Source of the DNA: Chryseobacterium sp. LAM-KRS1
GTDB lineage: Bacteria; Bacteroidota; Bacteroidia; Flavobacteriales; Weeksellaceae
Direction of reading: 5' to 3'
Assembly: GCF_013184525.1 (NCBI RefSeq)
Contig: NZ_JAAOIZ010000004.1
Span: 620,001 to 684,000, forward strand
DNA: 64,000 nt
A program made the translations under genes and the position numbers. Of the stretch, positions 22,855 through 31,139 are shown piece after piece. A model generated the notes under the pieces. That model saw only the letters and a list, made by a program, of their open reading frames with translations, was not told the DNA's origin and did not search any database. Within the stretch, counting starts at the first letter, position 1; each line of letters opens with the position of its first letter.

Positions 22855-24897
22855 TTATCTTTTATCAATCATCAACAGGAACGCATATTCTAATGCATCT
22901 TCTTTTAATGATTCAAATCTTCCACTTGCTCCTCCATGTCCTGCACTCATATCGGTTTTGAAAAGTAAAAGATTCTGGTCTGTTTTCAGTTCTCTCAGCT
23001 TGGCAGTCCATTTTGCAGGTTCCCAATACTGTACCTGGGAATCATGCAGTCCTGTGGTGATGAGCATATTCGGGTAATTTTTAGCTTCTACGTTATCATA
23101 CGGGGAATATTCCTTCATATAATGATAATATTCTTCATCATTAGGATTTCCCCATTCGTCATATTCTCCCGTGGTCAATGGGATGGTTTCATCCAGCATT
23201 GTGGTTACCACATCTACAAAAGGGACTTGCGCAACAATACCGTTAAACAGGTTAGGTTCATAGTTAACTACAGCCCCTACCAATAATCCTCCGGCACTTC
23301 CTCCCATTGCATAAAGATGCCTGGATGAAGTGTAGTTTTCTTTGATCAGGTATTTTGCGGCATCTATAAAATCAAAGAAGGTATTCTTTTTAAATAACAT
23401 TTTACCATCTTCATACCATTCTCTTCCCAGGTATTCACCACCGCGGACATGGGCAATTGCATAGATAAAGCCTCTATCCAAAATAGATAACCTTACATTT
23501 GAAAAGCTGGCATCTACGGTATGTCCATAGCTTCCGTATCCATAAAGCAGTAGGGGAGTATTTTCTGATTTTTCTGTGTCTTTATGGTAAACCAGTGAAA
23601 TAGGAATTTTTGTTTTTCCATCTCTTGAATCCGCCCATATTCTCTCCGAGATATAATTTTCAGGGAAAAATTTCCCTCCTAAAACCTCCTGCTGCTTAAG
23701 AAGTACAGTGGTTTTGGTTTTCATGTTGTATTCGTAAGTGGAACTTGGTTGGGTTAAAGATGTATAACCGTATCGTAAAATTTCCGTATCGAACTCCAGA
23801 TTGATTCCAATATAGGCTGTGTAAGTAGGATCTGAGAAAGGAAGATAATAGGCTTCCTGAGTTTTTTCGTCTATGATTTTTATCTGTAACAAACCTTGCT
23901 CTCTTTCTTCAAGGACAAGGTAGTCTTTAAATATTTCGAACCCTTCAAGCAGGACTTCAGCACGGTGGGGAATCACATCTACCCAGTTTTCCATCCCGCA
24001 GTTGTCAATTTTAGTTTTTACAAGCTTAAAATTGAACGCATCATCAGCATTGGTGATGATATAGAATTCGTCTTCATAATGCTCAACGGAGTACTCCAGA
24101 TCATCTATTCTGGGCTGTATAATTTTCCATTCAGCGAAGACATCATCAGATGGAATGAACCGGTGTTCATCAGAGATAGTGCTTGAACTTGCAATGAATA
24201 TATATTGCAAAGATTTTGTCTTAAAGACATTTACATCAAAGGTATCATCCTTTTCATGGAAGATCAAAACATCTTCCGATGACTCAGTTCCCAGTTGATG
24301 TCTGTATACCTGGAACGCACGTAAACTCTCATCTTTTCTGATGTAGAAAACATGTTGGTTGTCATTTCCCCAGACTGCCTTTCCTGTTGTATTTTCTATT
24401 TTATCCGAAAGGATTTCTCCTGTTTCCAGATTTTTGAAATTGATGGAATATATTCTTCTTCCGACATTGTCAGATGAAAAAGAAGCGATCTTATTACTCG
24501 GGCTTACTGCAACACTTCCAACTTCGAAAAAGCTTTCTCCTTCAGCAAGGATATTTACATCGAGTACAATTTCCTCAGGGTTGTCAAGGGTTTTATATTT
24601 TCTGCAAAAAATAGGATATTCCTTTCCCTCCTCATAACGAACCATGTACCAGTATTCATTAAAAAAATAAGGAAGTGATTCATCATCTTTTTTATAGCGG
24701 GACTTCATCTCCTCATAAAGCTCTTCCTGAAAATCTTCCGTTTCCTTCATCATGAAATCTGCGTAAGCATTTTCCTGTTCGATGTATTCTATGACTTCGG
24801 GATTTTCTCTTTCATTGAGCCAGAAATAATTATCAGTTCTTTTATCTCCGTGTATTTCGAGTATTTTTTCTATTTTTTTTGGCTGGGGAGCTTTCAT
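22855..24897 (-). CDS. ptrB: S9 family prolyl oligopeptidase-type peptidase (oligopeptidase B)
   Basis: This 680-residue protein has no signal peptide. Residues about 1-400 form the seven-bladed propeller that restricts access. Residues about 400-680 form the alpha/beta-hydrolase domain, with nucleophile Ser near 533 in AMGGSAGGLLVGAV, preceded by IAHVRGGEYLGREWYEDG. Catalytic Asp is probably in TTGLHDSQVQYWEP and His near 653 in SAGHGGASGRF. The family cleaves short peptides after basic residues. N-terminal KKIEKILEIHGDKRTDNYFWL is typical of oligopeptidase B. It heads a two-gene unit with the 113-residue protein. A TACATTTG box lies at 25009-25002, about 100 bases upstream. Confidence 0.93.
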   Translation of the reverse strand: MKAPQPKKIEKILEIHGDKRTDNYFWLNERENPEVIEYIEQENAYADFMMKETEDFQEELYEEMKSRYKKDDESLPYFFNEYWYMVRYEEGKEYPIFCRKYKTLDNPEEIVLDVNILAEGESFFEVGSVAVSPSNKIASFSSDNVGRRIYSINFKNLETGEILSDKIENTTGKAVWGNDNQHVFYIRKDESLRAFQVYRHQLGTESSEDVLIFHEKDDTFDVNVFKTKSLQYIFIASSSTISDEHRFIPSDDVFAEWKIIQPRIDDLEYSVEHYEDEFYIITNADDAFNFKLVKTKIDNCGMENWVDVIPHRAEVLLEGFEIFKDYLVLEEREQGLLQIKIIDEKTQEAYYLPFSDPTYTAYIGINLEFDTEILRYGYTSLTQPSSTYEYNMKTKTTVLLKQQEVLGGKFFPENYISERIWADSRDGKTKIPISLVYHKDTEKSENTPLLLYGYGSYGHTVDASFSNVRLSILDRGFIYAIAHVRGGEYLGREWYEDGKMLFKKNTFFDFIDAAKYLIKENYTSSRHLYAMGGSAGGLLVGAVVNYEPNLFNGIVAQVPFVDVVTTMLDETIPLTTGEYDEWGNPNDEEYYHYMKEYSPYDNVEAKNYPNMLITTGLHDSQVQYWEPAKWTAKLRELKTDQNLLLFKTDMSAGHGGASGRFESLKEDALEYAFLLMIDKR

Positions 24898-25001
24898 CCG
24901 GTAGTTTGATTTTTATAGGTCTGTGAATCATGCGGAATGCCATATCAATTTTTCACTATAGAAATATGAATAAGGCATTTCATTCAATATTAATTCTTGT
25001 T

Positions 25002-25009
25002 CAAATGTA
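25002..25009 (-). promoter_or_regulatory. Promoter box TACATTTG upstream of oligopeptidase B
   Basis: It matches TAnnTTTG on the minus strand, 104 bases before the ATG at 24897 and just beyond the hemD terminator. The long AT-rich leader between them shows no clear riboswitch or other structure. Confidence 0.4.
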
Positions 25010-25012
25010 ATT

Positions 25013-25050
25013 AAAAAAAAGCCATCTTTCCTTTAATCGAAAAGACGGCT
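25013..25050 (-). terminator. Terminator after hemD
   Basis: On the minus strand AGCCGTCTTT pairs with AAAGATGGCT (one G-U pair) and is followed by eight T's. It ends 23 bases past the hemD stop. Confidence 0.8.
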
Positions 25051-25072
25051 GTTTTATGTAAAATATTAAAAC

Positions 25073-25816
25073 CTATTTATGAAGGCTTTTAATATATTTT
25101 TCAAGTGCCATTGTCATAGATGGTGTTTCCTTGGTAGGAGCCATTACATCTACTCTCAATCCTGCTTCTTCGGCTGCATTTAAAGTCGTGTTTCCAAAAA
25201 CGGCAATTTTGGTTTCATCTTGTTTAAAATCCTCAAAGTTCATTTGAAGCGACTTAATTCCTTGCGGACTGAAGAATATCAGCATATCATAATCCTTAAT
25301 GTTGATATCACTCAGATCACTGCATACCGTTCTGTACATGATAGCTCTTGTCCAGTCAATATTTGCCGCATCTAATGTTTTAACGATATCAGGACTTAAA
25401 ACATCTGAAGAAGGCAATAAATATTTTTCTGTAGGAAACTTTTTGAAAAGAGGCAGCAAGTCTGAGAAGTTTTTCTCCCCAAAGCTGATTTTTCTCTTTC
25501 TGTAGACAATGTGCTTTTGAAGGTAGTTCGCAATTGCTTCGGACTGGCAGATATATCTCATGGTATCCGGGACTGCAAAACGCAGCTCCTCTGCTAATCT
25601 GAAGTAATGGTCTATAGCATTTTTACTGGTAAAGATGATGCCAGTATATTGCGTAAGATCTATTTTTTGTGTCCTAAGTTCTTTATTGTCAACTCCCTCT
25701 ACATGGATGAACGGACGGAAATCGATCTTTATTTTTTCCTTCTTCGCTATATCCAAATATGGAGAAGACTCACTAGGCGCTGGTTGAGAAACCAATATAG
25801 ACTTTATTCTCATCAT
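25073..25816 (-). CDS. hemD: Uroporphyrinogen-III synthase
   Basis: This 247-residue protein has the two-domain HemD fold. It would cyclise hydroxymethylbilane to uroporphyrinogen III in haem synthesis. Visible family features are the N-terminal ILVSQPAP, the strand GIIFTSKNAIDHYF, a central MRYICQSEAIANYLQ and the second-domain YDMLIFFSPQGIKSLQMNF followed by AVFGNTTLNAAEEAGLRV. HemD sequences diverge strongly, but FTSKNAI and FFSPQGI with AVFGNTT are typical of the Bacteroidota form. It follows the DUF4271 gene by 9 bases in the same direction, a pairing I recall in Flavobacteriia. Cytoplasmic. Confidence 0.9.
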   Translation of the reverse strand: MMRIKSILVSQPAPSESSPYLDIAKKEKIKIDFRPFIHVEGVDNKELRTQKIDLTQYTGIIFTSKNAIDHYFRLAEELRFAVPDTMRYICQSEAIANYLQKHIVYRKRKISFGEKNFSDLLPLFKKFPTEKYLLPSSDVLSPDIVKTLDAANIDWTRAIMYRTVCSDLSDINIKDYDMLIFFSPQGIKSLQMNFEDFKQDETKIAVFGNTTLNAAEEAGLRVDVMAPTKETPSMTMALEKYIKSLHK

Positions 25817-25825
25817 TGACTTTTA

Positions 25826-26494
25826 TTAAAAAAATAACAATTTCCAAAGCAACAATAATGGTGCGATTTGGAGGGTGCAAATATACAAAAATTTATAATA
25901 CCATTTTTCAGGTAAGACCTTGTTCTTGTGAAATAAATAGAAAAAAACTTTAAAAATAAACACAAAAGAAAAGAATATCAAATAGTAAGAAAATATTTTA
26001 TTTCTGTCGACTGGGAAATAATAGTGGGTTATACACAGAATTATTAGTAAAAAAGACAAAATGAAATAAAATTTAGTGGAGGTAAAATAAAAAATAAGCC
26101 ATTTTTTTGTGTCACCTATACTTTGGTAAAATAAAAATCCTAAAGTTGATTTTATTAAATAAAAAATACTGATTGCAAATAGACAATATCCAAATTTGTT
26201 CATCTGATATCCTAAAATCTGTAGGTCGGCAATATATTTAGGAACAATTGGAACATATTGAGATAGAAGTACAGCCAGGGTGAGGGTGGCCACACAGGAA
26301 GTTATTATCCAGCTTGCTAAATTATTACTGGCATCAAAATATTTTTGAAGAAGGAAATCTTTTAGATTGGCTCCTCTTTCTACAATATTCATCATAAAAA
26401 GGTACAAAAATATGCAGCCCAGCAATATAAAGATTACCCAATCATTGTTTTCAGGAATCCTTACATGGTTTACGAAGTTTTGTGATAATAGCAA
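25826..26494 (-). CDS. DUF4271 domain-containing integral membrane protein
   Basis: This is a membrane protein with about five or six transmembrane helices (WVIFILLGCIFLYLFMM, WIITSCVATLTLAVLLS, a later FILSFLLIILCITHYYF). The ending FLYICTLQIAPLLLLWKL is typical of Bacteroidota DUF4271. The ORF is open to 26587, but that would overlap the divergent glycosyltransferase gene. A promoter box TAATTTTG on this strand at 26516-26509 argues that translation starts after it. I propose TTG 26494 (222 residues), which leaves a normal DUF4271 length and starts close before FVNHVRIPENNDW. The start is uncertain. Function is unknown. It is cotranscribed with hemD. Confidence 0.8.
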   Translation of the reverse strand: MLLSQNFVNHVRIPENNDWVIFILLGCIFLYLFMMNIVERGANLKDFLLQKYFDASNNLASWIITSCVATLTLAVLLSQYVPIVPKYIADLQILGYQMNKFGYCLFAISIFYLIKSTLGFLFYQSIGDTKKWLIFYFTSTKFYFILSFLLIILCITHYYFPVDRNKIFSYYLIFFSFVFIFKVFFYLFHKNKVLPEKWYYKFLYICTLQIAPLLLLWKLLFF

Positions 26495-26508
26495 TCGATT
26501 GTTTTTTG

Positions 26509-26516
26509 CAAAATTA
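26509..26516 (-). promoter_or_regulatory. Promoter box TAATTTTG for DUF4271-hemD
   Basis: It matches TAnnTTTG on the minus strand and lies 14 bases before the proposed TTG start at 26494. It is back-to-back with the plus-strand box at 26554-26561. Confidence 0.5.
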
Positions 26517-26553
26517 TAGAATATTTTGTATAAAATAAAAAGGTTAAATAAAC

Positions 26554-26561
26554 TATCTTTG
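26554..26561 (+). promoter_or_regulatory. Promoter box TATCTTTG for the polyprenol-phosphate mannose synthase gene
   Basis: It matches TAnnTTTG and ends 9 bases before the ATG at 26571. The nearest upstream TTTG (26525-26528) is 25 bases away, longer than usual. Confidence 0.55.
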
Positions 26562-26570
26562 CAAACTGAA

Positions 26571-27287
26571 ATGAAAAAACTTGTCATTATTCCAACTTAT
26601 AACGAAAAGGAAAATATTGAAAATATTATTTCCGCGGTTTTTGCATTGGAAGATGACTTTCATATTCTTGTGGTGGACGACTCTTCACCGGATGGAACAG
26701 CCACCATTGTAAAGGAGCTTCAAAGAAGGTTTCCCCATTCTTTACATTTATCCGTAAGGCACGTTAAAGATGGTTTAGGAAAAGCTTACATCCATGGATT
26801 TAAATGGGCTCTTCAAAATAATTATGATTATATTTTTGAAATGGATGCCGATTTCTCCCATAATCCGGATGATCTTCCAAGATTGTATGAGGCTTGCTTA
26901 CAGGCTGATATGGCTATTGGTTCCCGTTATTCCAAAGGCGTAAATGTGGTTAACTGGCCTATGGGCAGGGTTTTGCTATCTTATTTTGCCTCAAAGTATG
27001 TGAGGTTCATCCTGGGATTGCCTATTCATGATACAACGGCAGGCTTTGTGTGTTTTTCAAGAAAGGTTCTGGAAAATATAGATCTGGATAATGTAAGATT
27101 AAAAGGATATGGTTTTCAGATTGAAATGAAATTCAGGGCATTTAAGAAAGGCTTCAAAATTGTAGAAGTTCCTATTATTTTTACCAACCGTATTTTAGGA
27201 GAAAGTAAAATGAATGGCGGAATTATCCATGAAGCGGTTTTTGGGGTTTTAAATTTAAAATGGAAATCATTAATTAACAGATTATGA
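26571..27287 (+). CDS. Polyprenol monophosphomannose synthase (DPM1-like GT2 glycosyltransferase)
   Basis: I choose ATG 26571 (238 residues, MKKLVIIPTYNEKENI). The upstream frame to 26526 would include the promoter. The GT2 core has VVDDSSPDGTA for nucleotide binding, then GLGKAYIHGFKWAL and the DxD-like EMDADFSHNPDDL. DTTAGFVCFSRKVL and GYGFQIEMKFRA, ending FTNRILGESKMNGGII, are the DPM1-type signature. The enzyme would transfer mannose (or a similar sugar) from GDP-mannose to a polyprenyl phosphate at the inner face of the cytoplasmic membrane. It has no C-terminal membrane helices. Its stop overlaps the start of the next gene by 4 bases. Confidence 0.92.
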   Translation: MKKLVIIPTYNEKENIENIISAVFALEDDFHILVVDDSSPDGTATIVKELQRRFPHSLHLSVRHVKDGLGKAYIHGFKWALQNNYDYIFEMDADFSHNPDDLPRLYEACLQADMAIGSRYSKGVNVVNWPMGRVLLSYFASKYVRFILGLPIHDTTAGFVCFSRKVLENIDLDNVRLKGYGFQIEMKFRAFKKGFKIVEVPIIFTNRILGESKMNGGIIHEAVFGVLNLKWKSLINRL

Positions 27288-27652
27288 AAAAATTAATTTT
27301 TCTTTTTGTTTTGATGCTTGTATTTTCCTGTAAGAAGTACATTGATAAACCTAAGAATCTTGTTTCTGAGGGTACAATGTCAGAGATTCTTGCTGATTTG
27401 GCAATCAATGATCAGGCTACTTTTATGTTTCAGAATACCAATCTGGAAAGCGGAACCCGCTTTGTTCTTAAAACTCATAATGTAAAGCCGGATGACTTTG
27501 TTGCAAGTTTTAAATATTATGTGGTAGAGCAAAAGATGAGTGGGATTGCTGATGATGCTCAAAAAATATTATTAAAAAAAGATCCGAAAGCAGATCAATA
27601 TGTCAAAGATAAAATCAAGAAGAATTTAAGTCCTCCTGTTTTATCAAACTAA
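27284..27652 (+). CDS. DUF4296 domain-containing lipoprotein
   Basis: This 122-residue protein has a short lipoprotein signal with lipobox LVFSC (Cys16). Family features after it are a MSEILADLAINDQATF segment, a central helix with DDFVASFKYYV, and the charged C-terminal helix YVKDKIKKNL. This layout is typical of DUF4296, a Bacteroidota-only family of unknown function. The ATG overlaps the stop of the mannose synthase gene (ATGA), so the two are translationally coupled. It precedes tgt by 56 bases, part of a conserved-looking cluster. Confidence 0.85.
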   Translation: MKKLIFLFVLMLVFSCKKYIDKPKNLVSEGTMSEILADLAINDQATFMFQNTNLESGTRFVLKTHNVKPDDFVASFKYYVVEQKMSGIADDAQKILLKKDPKADQYVKDKIKKNLSPPVLSN

Positions 27653-27708
27653 TGTAGAATGTATTCGTTGGAGATCAACCAATGATGATGAATTAATAAA
27701 ATATACAA

Positions 27709-28839
27709 ATGAAATTTTTTAATATAGAAAAAACCTCTGAAGGGAAAGCTAGAGCAGGTGAACTTATAACCGATCACGGTAAAGTTCAGACGCCTATATT
27801 TATGCCCGTAGGAACTGTTGCGAGTGTAAAAACAGTTCACCAGAGAGAATTAAAAGAAGACATTAAGGCGCAGATCATATTAGGGAATACCTACCATCTT
27901 TATTTACGTCCGGGAATGGATGTTATGCAGGAAGCCGGAGGATTACATAAATTCATGAACTGGGATCTTCCTATTCTTACGGATTCCGGAGGTTTTCAGG
28001 TTTTTTCGCTTTCAGGAAGCCGAAAGATGTCTGAGGAAGGTGTGAAATTTAAATCGCATATCGATGGAAGTTATCATCTTTTTACTCCGGAGAAATCTAT
28101 GGAAATCCAAAGACAGATCGGGGCAGATATTTTTATGGCATTTGATGAATGTACTCCCTATCCATGCGAATATAATCAGGCAAAATTATCTATGGAACTC
28201 ACCCACCGTTGGTTGAAAAGATGTATTGACTGGACTGAAGAAAACCAGGAACTCTATGGTTATAAACAGAGATTGTTTCCTATTGTTCAGGGTTCTACTT
28301 ATTCCGATTTGAGAAAGATATCCGCAGAGGTGATTTCAGAGGCCGGTGCTGAAGGAAACGCAATTGGTGGACTTTCTGTAGGAGAACCTGAAGAAGAAAT
28401 GTACAGAATTACAGATGAAGTAACAGATATTCTTCCTAAAGAAAAGCCAAGGTATCTTATGGGGGTAGGAACTCCCTGGAATATTTTGGAATCTATCGGC
28501 TTAGGTATCGATATGATGGATTGCGTAATGCCAACCAGAAACGCCAGAAATGCCATGCTCTTTACCTGGCAAGGGGTTATGAACCTGAAGAATGAGAAGT
28601 GGAAACGTGATTTTTCGCCTTTGGATGAGTTTGGGACAAGTTTTGTAGACAAAGAGTATTCAAAAGCATACGTTCGCCATTTATTTGTTTCTAAAGAATA
28701 TTTAGGCAAGCAGATTGCATCCATCCACAATCTGGCTTTTTATTTGGATTTGGTAAAAGTTGCAAGGGAGCATATTTTGGCAGGTGATTTCTATGAATGG
28801 AAAAAATCTGTTATTCCTGTTCTCAGACAAAGATTATAA
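27709..28839 (+). CDS. tgt: tRNA-guanine transglycosylase
   Basis: This 376-residue enzyme exchanges guanine-34 for preQ1 in tRNAs with GUN anticodons, the key step of queuosine synthesis. The barrel motifs are clear: FMPVGTVASVK, ILGNTYHLYLRPG, LTDSGGFQVFSLSG, and YLMGVGTPWNILESIGLGID with the nucleophile Asp near 268, then DCVMPTRNARN. The C-terminal region, which in E. coli-type enzymes carries CxCxxC plus His for structural zinc, reads DEFGTSFVDKEYSKAYVRHL. The three Cys are missing while the His is kept. I recall the same change in other Bacteroidota, so it is probably a lineage trait and not damage. The gene ends 9 bases before the permease gene. Confidence 0.95.
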   Translation: MKFFNIEKTSEGKARAGELITDHGKVQTPIFMPVGTVASVKTVHQRELKEDIKAQIILGNTYHLYLRPGMDVMQEAGGLHKFMNWDLPILTDSGGFQVFSLSGSRKMSEEGVKFKSHIDGSYHLFTPEKSMEIQRQIGADIFMAFDECTPYPCEYNQAKLSMELTHRWLKRCIDWTEENQELYGYKQRLFPIVQGSTYSDLRKISAEVISEAGAEGNAIGGLSVGEPEEEMYRITDEVTDILPKEKPRYLMGVGTPWNILESIGLGIDMMDCVMPTRNARNAMLFTWQGVMNLKNEKWKRDFSPLDEFGTSFVDKEYSKAYVRHLFVSKEYLGKQIASIHNLAFYLDLVKVAREHILAGDFYEWKKSVIPVLRQRL

Positions 28840-28848
28840 AAGGAAATT

Positions 28849-29961
28849 ATGTTTACAATTATAGACCGGTATATCATCAAAAAATATCTTGGAACTTTTG
28901 GTTTCATGCTTATATTATTGTCTATAGTTGTTTTGGTGATCGATGTTCAGCAGAAAATTCCAAGGATAGAAAATGCGACAGCAATTGATGCAAAATTAAA
29001 TCTATCTTATTTTCTTGTTCATTTTTATCCGTTCTGGATCATTAATTTGGTGATGACATTCTTATCTATTCTGGTATTTATATCGGTAATTTATTTTACC
29101 TCCAGAATGGCAAATAATACAGAAATTGTTGCTGTGATCAGTAGTGGAGCGAGTTTTCATCGCTTTGCAAAGCCCTATTTAATTACTTCTTTGTTTATTG
29201 CGTCTATATCTTTGGTTGTCAATCATTTTGTGCTCCCATGGGCAAATATCAAAAAAAATGAGCTGGAAGCTTATACTTACAATGCAGCCAATAAAGAAAA
29301 AGTTTTGGGAACAGCACCGGTAACGGCACAGCTCAGCAGAACAGAATACATTTTTATCAACTCCTGGAACAAGAGGGAGCGAAGGGGTTCCGGTTTTATA
29401 TTCCAGAAATTTGATAACAACAGAAAGATGCTTTATGAACTGAAAGCTTCTGATGTGTATTGGGACCAGGATAAAAAACAATTTGTTCTCAATAATTATA
29501 CTGAGAAAAATGTTAATAAAGATGATTCTGAAAAGCTGAAAAACGGAACTGAATTAAGGAAAAGCTATGGGCATGCACCTGAAGAACTTTTCCCAAATGA
29601 GCTTTTAGGACAGAATAAAACCACTCCGGAGCTTTTAAAGTTTATCCAAAGGGAGAAAGAAAAAGGAAACAGTAACCTGAATACCCATTTAAATGAGTTG
29701 TACCAAAGGACTTCCATGCCTGTTTCTATTGTTATCCTGACATTTCTGGCTCTTTCACTTTCCTCACAAAAGAAGAGGGGAGGTTTGGGAATTAACCTGG
29801 CGATAGGTATTTCTCTTGCATTTATCTTTGTATTCTCATTTGAGGCTTTAAAAGTAGTTTCCGAAAATAAGAGCATGTCTCCGGCTCTGGCCATGTGGTT
29901 TCCCAACCTTATTTTCTTTCCGATTGCATTATATCTTTATCTGAAAAGAGCAAATCAGTAA
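28849..29961 (+). CDS. LptF/LptG family permease
   Basis: This 370-residue inner-membrane protein of the YjgP/YjgQ family is one of the permease subunits of the LPS export ABC complex (with LptB). The N-terminal signature is FTIIDRYIIKKYLGTFGFML. There are about three transmembrane helices, then a large periplasmic beta-jellyroll (about 100-270) and three C-terminal helices (MPVSIVILTFLALSLSS, GGLGINLAIGISLAFIF, MWFPNLIFFPIALYLYL). F and G cannot be told apart with confidence. The stop overlaps the convergent birA stop by 7 bases, so there is no intergenic terminator. Confidence 0.92.
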   Translation: MFTIIDRYIIKKYLGTFGFMLILLSIVVLVIDVQQKIPRIENATAIDAKLNLSYFLVHFYPFWIINLVMTFLSILVFISVIYFTSRMANNTEIVAVISSGASFHRFAKPYLITSLFIASISLVVNHFVLPWANIKKNELEAYTYNAANKEKVLGTAPVTAQLSRTEYIFINSWNKRERRGSGFIFQKFDNNRKMLYELKASDVYWDQDKKQFVLNNYTEKNVNKDDSEKLKNGTELRKSYGHAPEELFPNELLGQNKTTPELLKFIQREKEKGNSNLNTHLNELYQRTSMPVSIVILTFLALSLSSQKKRGGLGINLAIGISLAFIFVFSFEALKVVSENKSMSPALAMWFPNLIFFPIALYLYLKRANQ

Positions 29962-30668
29962 AGAAGTTTGATTTCTTTATGGTAAAAAGAACGAAGGCCT
30001 TCTTCCAGTTCAATCCAGATTTCTCCCTTTTCGTCGCAAAACTTTATAATGCCATTTTGTCTCTTTTTATCGATTTCAAAAACAGAGATCTCATCTTTAC
30101 GGAATAAAAGATCATTGAATCGTTTAAGGATTTCTCCATCAGTCGGAATGTTGCTCAGTTTTTCAATCAGGAAATCATGAAGACTTACAGTAAATTCTTC
30201 AAGACGGAATATCTTACCTGTAAGAACAGAAAGCGAGCTTGCGTTCGAAATTTCATCAAAATTCTCCTGAAGAACATTGAATCCTGCGCCGATGATGAAA
30301 TAATTTTTTTGATTAATTTTTTTCTTTTCAATCAATATTCCAACTATTTTCTTACTTTTAAGAATAATATCATTAGGCCATTTTATCTTTACATCACATT
30401 CAGTCATATTGGCAAGGAAATCCCTGATAATAATTGCGGTATAATAATTGAACATAAAATCCGAAAGCGTGAAATGATGAGTGCTCACAGCTAATGTGTA
30501 AGCTACATTCTTTTCAGCAGTGGAAGACCATGTATTTCCATATTGCCCGCGACCTTTGGTTTGATTAAATGTATGTAAAGCAATAAAATCTGAATTTTCG
30601 TAAAGTAAAAACTTTGAAATTTCGTCATTAGTAGAAGGGCACTCTTTTAGATAGAACAGTTGGGCCAT
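29955..30668 (-). CDS. birA: Biotin--[acetyl-CoA-carboxylase] ligase
   Basis: This 237-residue cytoplasmic enzyme joins biotin to the carrier protein of biotin carboxylases through biotinyl-5'-AMP. The N-terminal CPSTNDEISKF is followed by the adenylate loop TKGRGQYGNTWSS, then KWPNDIILKSKKIVGILIE and the dimer-interface region IIGAGFNVLQ. The N-terminal DNA-binding domain of E. coli BirA is absent, so it is a monofunctional (group I) ligase. A short C-terminal SH3-like domain follows. It is divergent from rsfS, with 87 bases between. Confidence 0.93.
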   Translation of the reverse strand: MAQLFYLKECPSTNDEISKFLLYENSDFIALHTFNQTKGRGQYGNTWSSTAEKNVAYTLAVSTHHFTLSDFMFNYYTAIIIRDFLANMTECDVKIKWPNDIILKSKKIVGILIEKKKINQKNYFIIGAGFNVLQENFDEISNASSLSVLTGKIFRLEEFTVSLHDFLIEKLSNIPTDGEILKRFNDLLFRKDEISVFEIDKKRQNGIIKFCDEKGEIWIELEEGLRSFYHKEIKLLY

Positions 30669-30727
30669 TTAAGAAAACTTTAAGACTTTAAAAGGGTAAA
30701 AGTAAGGTTAAAGTAAAGAAAAAACAA

Positions 30728-30735
30728 TAAATTTG
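30728..30735 (+). promoter_or_regulatory. Promoter box TAAATTTG before rsfS-ftsH
   Basis: It matches TAnnTTTG and ends 20 bases before the rsfS ATG at 30756. No clear -33 element was seen. Confidence 0.5.
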
Positions 30736-30755
30736 CAGATTATAGTATTTTTTTA

Positions 30756-31124
30756 ATGAATAAGACAGTAGAAAAGCAAGAATTAATAGATAAAATCGTT
30801 GAAGCTATCCAGGATGTAAAAGGAGAAGACATTATGATCTTTGATCTTTCCAACATCGAAAACTCAGTAGCAGAAACGTTTGTAATATGCAGTGGAAACT
30901 CTAATACACAGGTTTCTGCATTGGCTGGGAGTGTAGAGAAGAAAGTTAGAAACGAACTTCATGACAGACCTTGGCACGTAGAAGGAACGGATAATGCAAT
31001 GTGGGTTTTGGTAGACTATGTAACAGTGGTCGTTCACATATTCCAAAAGCAGGTGCGTGAGTACTATGATATTGAGGAATTGTGGGGTGATGCGAAAATC
31101 ACCAAAATTGAAAATGAAATTTAA
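30756..31124 (+). CDS. rsfS: Ribosomal silencing factor RsfS
   Basis: This 122-residue protein of the Iojap/RsfS family binds uL14 on the 50S subunit and blocks joining of the subunits when nutrients are short. Family motifs are IMIFDLSNIENSVAETFVIC, GNSNTQVSALAGSVEKKV, WHVEGTDNAMWVLVDYVTVV and VHIFQKQVREYYDIEELWGD. Length and motif order are standard. The gene is 15 bases upstream of ftsH and probably cotranscribed with it, an arrangement common in Bacteroidota. Confidence 0.96.
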   Translation: MNKTVEKQELIDKIVEAIQDVKGEDIMIFDLSNIENSVAETFVICSGNSNTQVSALAGSVEKKVRNELHDRPWHVEGTDNAMWVLVDYVTVVVHIFQKQVREYYDIEELWGDAKITKIENEI

Positions 31125-31139
31125 TTTTAAAAAGTATAA

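Noticed and set aside
24898-25012. Leader upstream of oligopeptidase B, checked for a riboswitch
   Set aside because: It is AT-rich with no conserved stem architecture or known motif that I could recognise.
27653-27708. Short inverted repeat GTTG...CAAC between the DUF4296 gene and tgt, considered as a terminator or preQ1 element
   Set aside because: The stem is only 4 bp with no T-run, and nothing resembles a preQ1 aptamer.
29955-29961. Seven-base overlap of the convergent LptF/G-type permease and birA genes as a possible frameshift
   Set aside because: Both proteins end at family-typical positions, so the overlap is ordinary compaction.
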